From assembly GCA_028281635.1 (NCBI GenBank), contig JANQJM010000104.1, forward strand, positions 1 to 48,805: a DNA stretch of 48,805 nt, read 5' to 3'. Source of the stretch: Pseudomonadales bacterium (GTDB lineage: Bacteria; Pseudomonadota; Gammaproteobacteria; Pseudomonadales; Pseudohongiellaceae). Positions 45,703 through 48,805 of this stretch are shown here, piece by piece. Every line of letters starts with the position of its first letter. Within the stretch, counting starts at the first letter, position 1. Under the pieces are notes generated by a model that saw only the letters and a list, made by a program, of their open reading frames with translations, was not told the origin of the DNA and did not search any database. Made by a program: the position numbers and the translations under genes.

Positions 45703-48228
45703 TTAAGTGAAGGAGACAAAGTCGGACTGGGCGAACGCAGCAGCTACTCCAGCCAGCGTAGTGACGTTGGAGATGGTAGCAACCAAAGTCTCAGTGCCGT
45801 CAGCACCCATATCAGTAGTATGGATAATCCTAACAACATTGTCATCGCTATCATGATAGACAATCAAACCATCTTTACCGTCAGATGTGATTTGTCCAGC
45901 AACAGCCGCACCAGCAGCAGCTTCATTAGCATAGCTTGCGCCTGTGAGAACCATTACGTCGTAGTCGGTGCCCGCAGTTGCTGTGCCGATCGCGCCCTCA
46001 AAATAGGCATCGATACCATTAGTGTCATCACCACCCAGAGTGAATGATACATCATCGAAGCGAAGATCATCACCACTGGAACTCCAGTCAGTAATTGTGT
46101 CTGGACCACCAGCAACGGTATCAAACTGAATTGTGTCCGAACCAGAACCTGAAGTGATTGAGTCAGCTCCCGCTCCTTGAACAATCGTGTCATTGCCCGA
46201 ACCACCGGTAATTGTGTCGGCACCACCTCCACCATTAACTGTGTTGTTACCGCCGCCAGTAGTGATGGTATCTCCGTTCGCGCCGCCAGTCAGGACATCG
46301 TTACCTGAACCACCCTTAATTGTGAGTGTGCCACCAGTTGGTGCAGCTGCAATATCAAGGATGCCTGTCAGAGCAGAACCGTCAATTTCAATCGCTGAAG
46401 TTGAAGCAGACAGGGTTGCATCAATGTCAATCTTGGATGAACCGGTGAAGGTGACCTTCTTAAGAACATCTGTTGCTTGCGAGAACAAGTCAGCCTGTGA
46501 GTTAAGCCATGTTCCAGAAGCAGTAGAATTGACTACGATGTTCTCAATACCGGCAACGTCGATGTCGTTGTCAGAGAACGTATAGGAGCCGTTTCCTTGA
46601 AAGTTCAAAGTAACTGTATCCGAGGAACCAGTGCTAGTTTTCAAGCTAATCGCACTAGCTGCCTTGTCAAAATCACTAGCACCATTAGAGATCAATGTAA
46701 TAGATGGATTTGCAGCCAGATTAGTAACCGTCAGCGTTTGAAATGTCGCTGTGGTACCACTGCTGGTTACGGTAAGAGACGCAATGCTTTGTGCTTTGTC
46801 GAAGTCTGCACTAATGTCCGCATCCGCTCCGGCAACCAACTGCACCAGCGCTTCAACATTGGAAACAGTTGCTCCGAAAGTACCTGCTGAAGTCAGAGTA
46901 TCGGTACCATCGCCACCATCGATTGTATCGGCCTGGGTAGTAGTTCCAACCGTGATGCTATCCGCGCTCGCAGAACCGATGAAAGATACATCGTTAGCGG
47001 TAGTAGCGGCTGAGATAGTAGCAGTCAACCCTGCACCCAACGCAGATGCATCAATAGTAGTCAGAGTGCTATCGACCGAGTCTAACGTAAGAGCCTGGGT
47101 ACCCATCACCGTGAGTGTAGTGAAGTCAGACTGATCACTGTTTAGAGAGTTAAGTCTATTAGCGGAAGAGCCCGAAGAGTTAACAACTACAGTCTCAACA
47201 CCCTCAGTTCCTGAAGTATTACCAAGAGTAACGTCTGTGGCTGTATTGTTAACGCTATCCAGCAATACTGTTACGCTATCCGAAGAACCGGCAAGGGCAG
47301 CATTTGTAAAAGTAACATCAGTGTCAACGACCGTATTGCGGATACCAATGGTCGGCAAAGATCCGAGGTTAGTTACATTAACGGCTTGAGTTGAGCCATC
47401 GTTCCAAACCTGTTCAATCCCTGTGATATTTGCCAAGTTGGCATCATTGGTAGCAGTACCGAAGTTCTTTAGCAGGAAAACTTCAGTATTGGCAACAGTC
47501 GCAACAGGGCCAAAATCACCAGTACCATCGAAAATAATTTCTAATGTATCAGTGCCGCCCTGGCCATTGATATTATCGCCAGCACCCAGAGTGGTTTGAC
47601 CTGCCGTTGAGCTAACGACACCCTTGACAGTGTCATTACCAGGAGTTCCAGATACGGTGTCAACGGAAGAAGTAAGAGTGGTCGTAGAGCCAACACCTGC
47701 ATTGCCGTCAATTTCTGCTTTTGCAGAATCAACAGTCGTATCATCACTAGTTACACTAGCAATGGCAGTTTGGAGAGCACCAAGATCACCATCTCTCTCT
47801 TGAGTCACCGTGTGATGAATCGCTACTTCAGTCTTGTTGTTGAAGTTAGCAGCAGAAGTACCAAAAGATGCATCCGTCTCACTAGTTGCGCTCAGGAAGC
47901 TCTGTGCTTCAAGAATCAGGTCAGCAAAGCTGGCCCCGCCGTTGATCAGGCCAACGGCAACAGAAACACCTTCTGCCAGAGCGTCTGCAGACGCTTCGGG
48001 AACAAGGTTGCCAAGCCACTCGTTAGCAAATTCTTCAGCAGTTTGGAAAGAGGGGTAGAGAGACGTCCAAGTATCACTTGTCGTCAGGTTTGCAGCAACG
48101 TCAGCTAGCGTACCACCGCCGTCGACAATTGCTACCAGTTCAGTCAATAAAGTTGTACCAGGAGCCGCGTCGTATGCCGTGACTACCAGTTCAATAATAT
48201 CGTTCCGGGTTTCAGCTGTAATAGCCAT
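45703..48228 (-). CDS. RTX-repeat S-layer-like surface protein
   Basis: An 841-aa acidic, Thr/Ser/Gly/Asp-rich protein with no cysteine and only about a dozen lysines, the composition of bacterial S-layer proteins. Residues 1-135 form a helical N-terminal domain (RNDIIELVVTAYDAAPG, FANEWLGNLVPEASADA) like that of other marine S-layer/DUF4214-like proteins and reminiscent of the anchoring domain of Caulobacter RsaA. About 190-630 is a long beta-rich region with repeated NVEAL-, NIVVN- and TEV-type strands. Residues 638-700 carry RTX calcium-binding nonapeptides (GGSGNDVLTGG and repeats). The C-terminal 140 residues should hold the type I secretion signal. It has no Sec signal peptide. AAGGAG lies eight bases before the ATG. 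Flanked by a CRP-like promoter and a strong terminator. Confidence 0.87.
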   Translation of the reverse strand: MAITAETRNDIIELVVTAYDAAPGTTLLTELVAIVDGGGTLADVAANLTTSDTWTSLYPSFQTAEEFANEWLGNLVPEASADALAEGVSVAVGLINGGASFADLILEAQSFLSATSETDASFGTSAANFNNKTEVAIHHTVTQERDGDLGALQTAIASVTSDDTTVDSAKAEIDGNAGVGSTTTLTSSVDTVSGTPGNDTVKGVVSSTAGQTTLGAGDNINGQGGTDTLEIIFDGTGDFGPVATVANTEVFLLKNFGTATNDANLANITGIEQVWNDGSTQAVNVTNLGSLPTIGIRNTVVDTDVTFTNAALAGSSDSVTVLLDSVNNTATDVTLGNTSGTEGVETVVVNSSGSSANRLNSLNSDQSDFTTLTVMGTQALTLDSVDSTLTTIDASALGAGLTATISAATTANDVSFIGSASADSITVGTTTQADTIDGGDGTDTLTSAGTFGATVSNVEALVQLVAGADADISADFDKAQSIASLTVTSSGTTATFQTLTVTNLAANPSITLISNGASDFDKAASAISLKTSTGSSDTVTLNFQGNGSYTFSDNDIDVAGIENIVVNSTASGTWLNSQADLFSQATDVLKKVTFTGSSKIDIDATLSASTSAIEIDGSALTGILDIAAAPTGGTLTIKGGSGNDVLTGGANGDTITTGGGNNTVNGGGGADTITGGSGNDTIVQGAGADSITSGSGSDTIQFDTVAGGPDTITDWSSSGDDLRFDDVSFTLGGDDTNGIDAYFEGAIGTATAGTDYDVMVLTGASYANEAAAGAAVAGQITSDGKDGLIVYHDSDDNVVRIIHTTDMGADGTETLVATISNVTTLAGVAAAFAQSDFVSFT

Positions 48229-48352
48229 TCATTAACTCCTTGAGATCGATTTCAATGTTTTTTCCGATGTTGAGACGGTCCAGTTGACTGGCTTCTCACT
48301 TTCCTGGAGAAGGCCCCTTGTAACTGGCACCTGCCCCCATCATCGGATTGCT

Positions 48353-48358
48353 AGCATA
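48353..48358 (-). promoter_or_regulatory. Candidate -10 box of the S-layer-like gene
   Basis: On the minus strand the hexamer reads TATGCT (three-base match to the first half of TATAAT, plus the final T) with no recognisable -35, as expected for an activator-dependent promoter. A start near 48346 would leave a leader of roughly 118 bases and place the CRP-like site at about -41.5. Confidence 0.4.
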
Positions 48359-48379
48359 ATCAAAGCACTCCGTACCCCC

Positions 48380-48395
48380 TGTGATTGCAATCACA
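48380..48395. promoter_or_regulatory. CRP/Vfr-type binding site upstream of the S-layer-like gene
   Basis: TGTGATTGCAATCACA is a perfect 16-bp palindrome and an exact match to the CRP core TGTGA-N6-TCACA. It is 152 bases upstream of the ATG of the S-layer-like gene. Relative to the candidate -10 it sits where class II CRP activators bind. No other exact TGTGA-N6-TCACA was noticed in the intergenic regions I read. Confidence 0.65.
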
Positions 48396-48487
48396 TGGGA
48401 ATGGATTACCTCGAAAATTCTGTATACCACTTAATTCTTGTTTCAGCGGTTTCCTGCTTTTTTAGAGTGCAAAGCACACACACAGGT

Positions 48488-48519
48488 ATCCCGCCGACAC
48501 GGATAGGTATCGGCGGGAT
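48488..48519. terminator. Hairpin downstream of the truncated outer-membrane protein gene
   Basis: A perfect 10-bp GC-rich stem (ATCCCGCCGA at 48488-48497, TCGGCGGGAT at 48510-48519) with a 12-base loop. It lies about 200 bases past the stop of the leftward partial gene and upstream of the S-layer promoter. There is no T tract on either strand, so it may be a Rho-assisted or processing structure instead of a classic terminator. The rest of the 497-base gap (48229-48725) apart from the promoter elements is AT-rich and shows no gene. Confidence 0.4.
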
Positions 48520-48725
48520 GTTACAGGCACTTTACCCCTAAAACAACAGATGGCGAAAAAAAATCAACAAAATTAGGTAACTGGCTCTTTTTTCAATGAA
48601 TTCGTTGCCAAAAAAGTGTCAAAAATGGAGGGTTTTTGTGCGGTTTGGAGTACTTGTATCCTGTGCGGAGAAACAACGGAAAATTTGGCGTTGAAATCCG
48701 AATTTTCCCCCAACTATTCGTGGGA

Positions 48726-48803
48726 TCAGAATCGCCAACTCAAGCCGATTTCCAGGGATGTATCTTCCGTCATGAACAACTCTAGATTACTGGCTTGATC
48801 CTG
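48726..48803 (-). CDS. C-terminal fragment of a probable outer-membrane beta-barrel protein (cut by window edge)
   Basis: The minus-strand frame entering at the right edge is open for 25 codons and stops with TGA at 48726. Its last residues, MTEDTSLEIGLSWRF, alternate polar and hydrophobic side chains and end in an aromatic Phe, the beta-signal recognised by the BAM complex in outer-membrane barrels. The protein identity cannot be told from so little. Its position upstream of an S-layer gene would suit a porin, a polysaccharide-export barrel or a receptor. The fragment is short, so this is a motif-based call. Confidence 0.55.
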   Translation of the reverse strand, partial: QDQASNLELFMTEDTSLEIGLSWRF

Positions 48804-48805
48804 AT

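Noticed and set aside
45703..48228. Apparent sequence repeats within the S-layer-like gene as DNA tandem repeats or CRISPR
   Set aside because: They are short protein-level RTX and beta-strand repeats without uniform spacers. No CRISPR array or tRNA/rRNA gene was seen anywhere in the window.
48616..48798. A 60-aa plus-strand open frame near the right edge
   Set aside because: It overlaps the minus-strand outer-membrane protein tail, has no ribosome-binding site and no recognisable sequence.

Overview
The window is a chromosomal segment of a marine-type gammaproteobacterium. Gene order recalls Pseudomonas and the former Cellvibrionales: queG / orn / rsgA / psd; rpiA / csp / D-2-hydroxyglutarate dehydrogenase / serA; tkt-epd-pgk-fba; sahR-metK-ahcY-metF-rsmE; and glnK-amtB / ubiK / comM. 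I cannot name the genus from sequence alone. Both ends cut genes: a TolC-family protein on the left, and on the right the last residues of what looks like an outer-membrane beta-barrel.

Left part (about 1-26.5 kb). This is core metabolism and housekeeping. It holds an ovothiol synthase (ovoA) divergent from a PLP aminotransferase, then queG, orn, rsgA, a rhodanese, psd, rpiA, a cold-shock protein, a D-2-hydroxyglutarate dehydrogenase divergent from serA, and a lipase-like hydrolase. The leftward sugar-phosphate run tkt-epd-pgk-fba follows. The rightward methionine/SAM-cycle operon sahR-metK-ahcY-metF-rsmE has a perfect 48-bp palindrome overlapping a plausible -35 element of sahR. An HD-GYP protein with damaged catalytic motifs closes this part.

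Middle (26.5-33.4 kb). The nitrogen module glnK-amtB has a candidate sigma-54 promoter and NtrC-like sites. It is followed by ubiK, comM, two tandem c5-type cytochromes and a secreted matrixin-type metalloprotease.

Right part (33.4-48.8 kb, all leftward). This is a cell-surface locus. A cysteine-free RTX/S-layer-like protein (841 aa) sits behind a CRP-like promoter and ends in a strong terminator. It is followed by a SapC-family protein, a methyltransferase resembling rickettsial outer-membrane protein lysine methyltransferases, a 946-aa glycosyltransferase fused to an FAD monooxygenase-like domain, a secreted protein of unknown function, a GT2 rhamnosyltransferase-like enzyme, a sugar epimerase/reductase, and the complete dTDP-L-rhamnose set rfbA-C-D-B. 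Most of this stretch is visibly more AT-rich than the core genes. My main proposal is that it builds, secretes and post-translationally modifies (methylation, glycosylation, perhaps flavin-dependent oxidation) a surface-layer protein. The glycosyltransferase-monooxygenase fusion and its partnership with SapC and the lysine-methyltransferase-like enzyme look like the least described part of the window.
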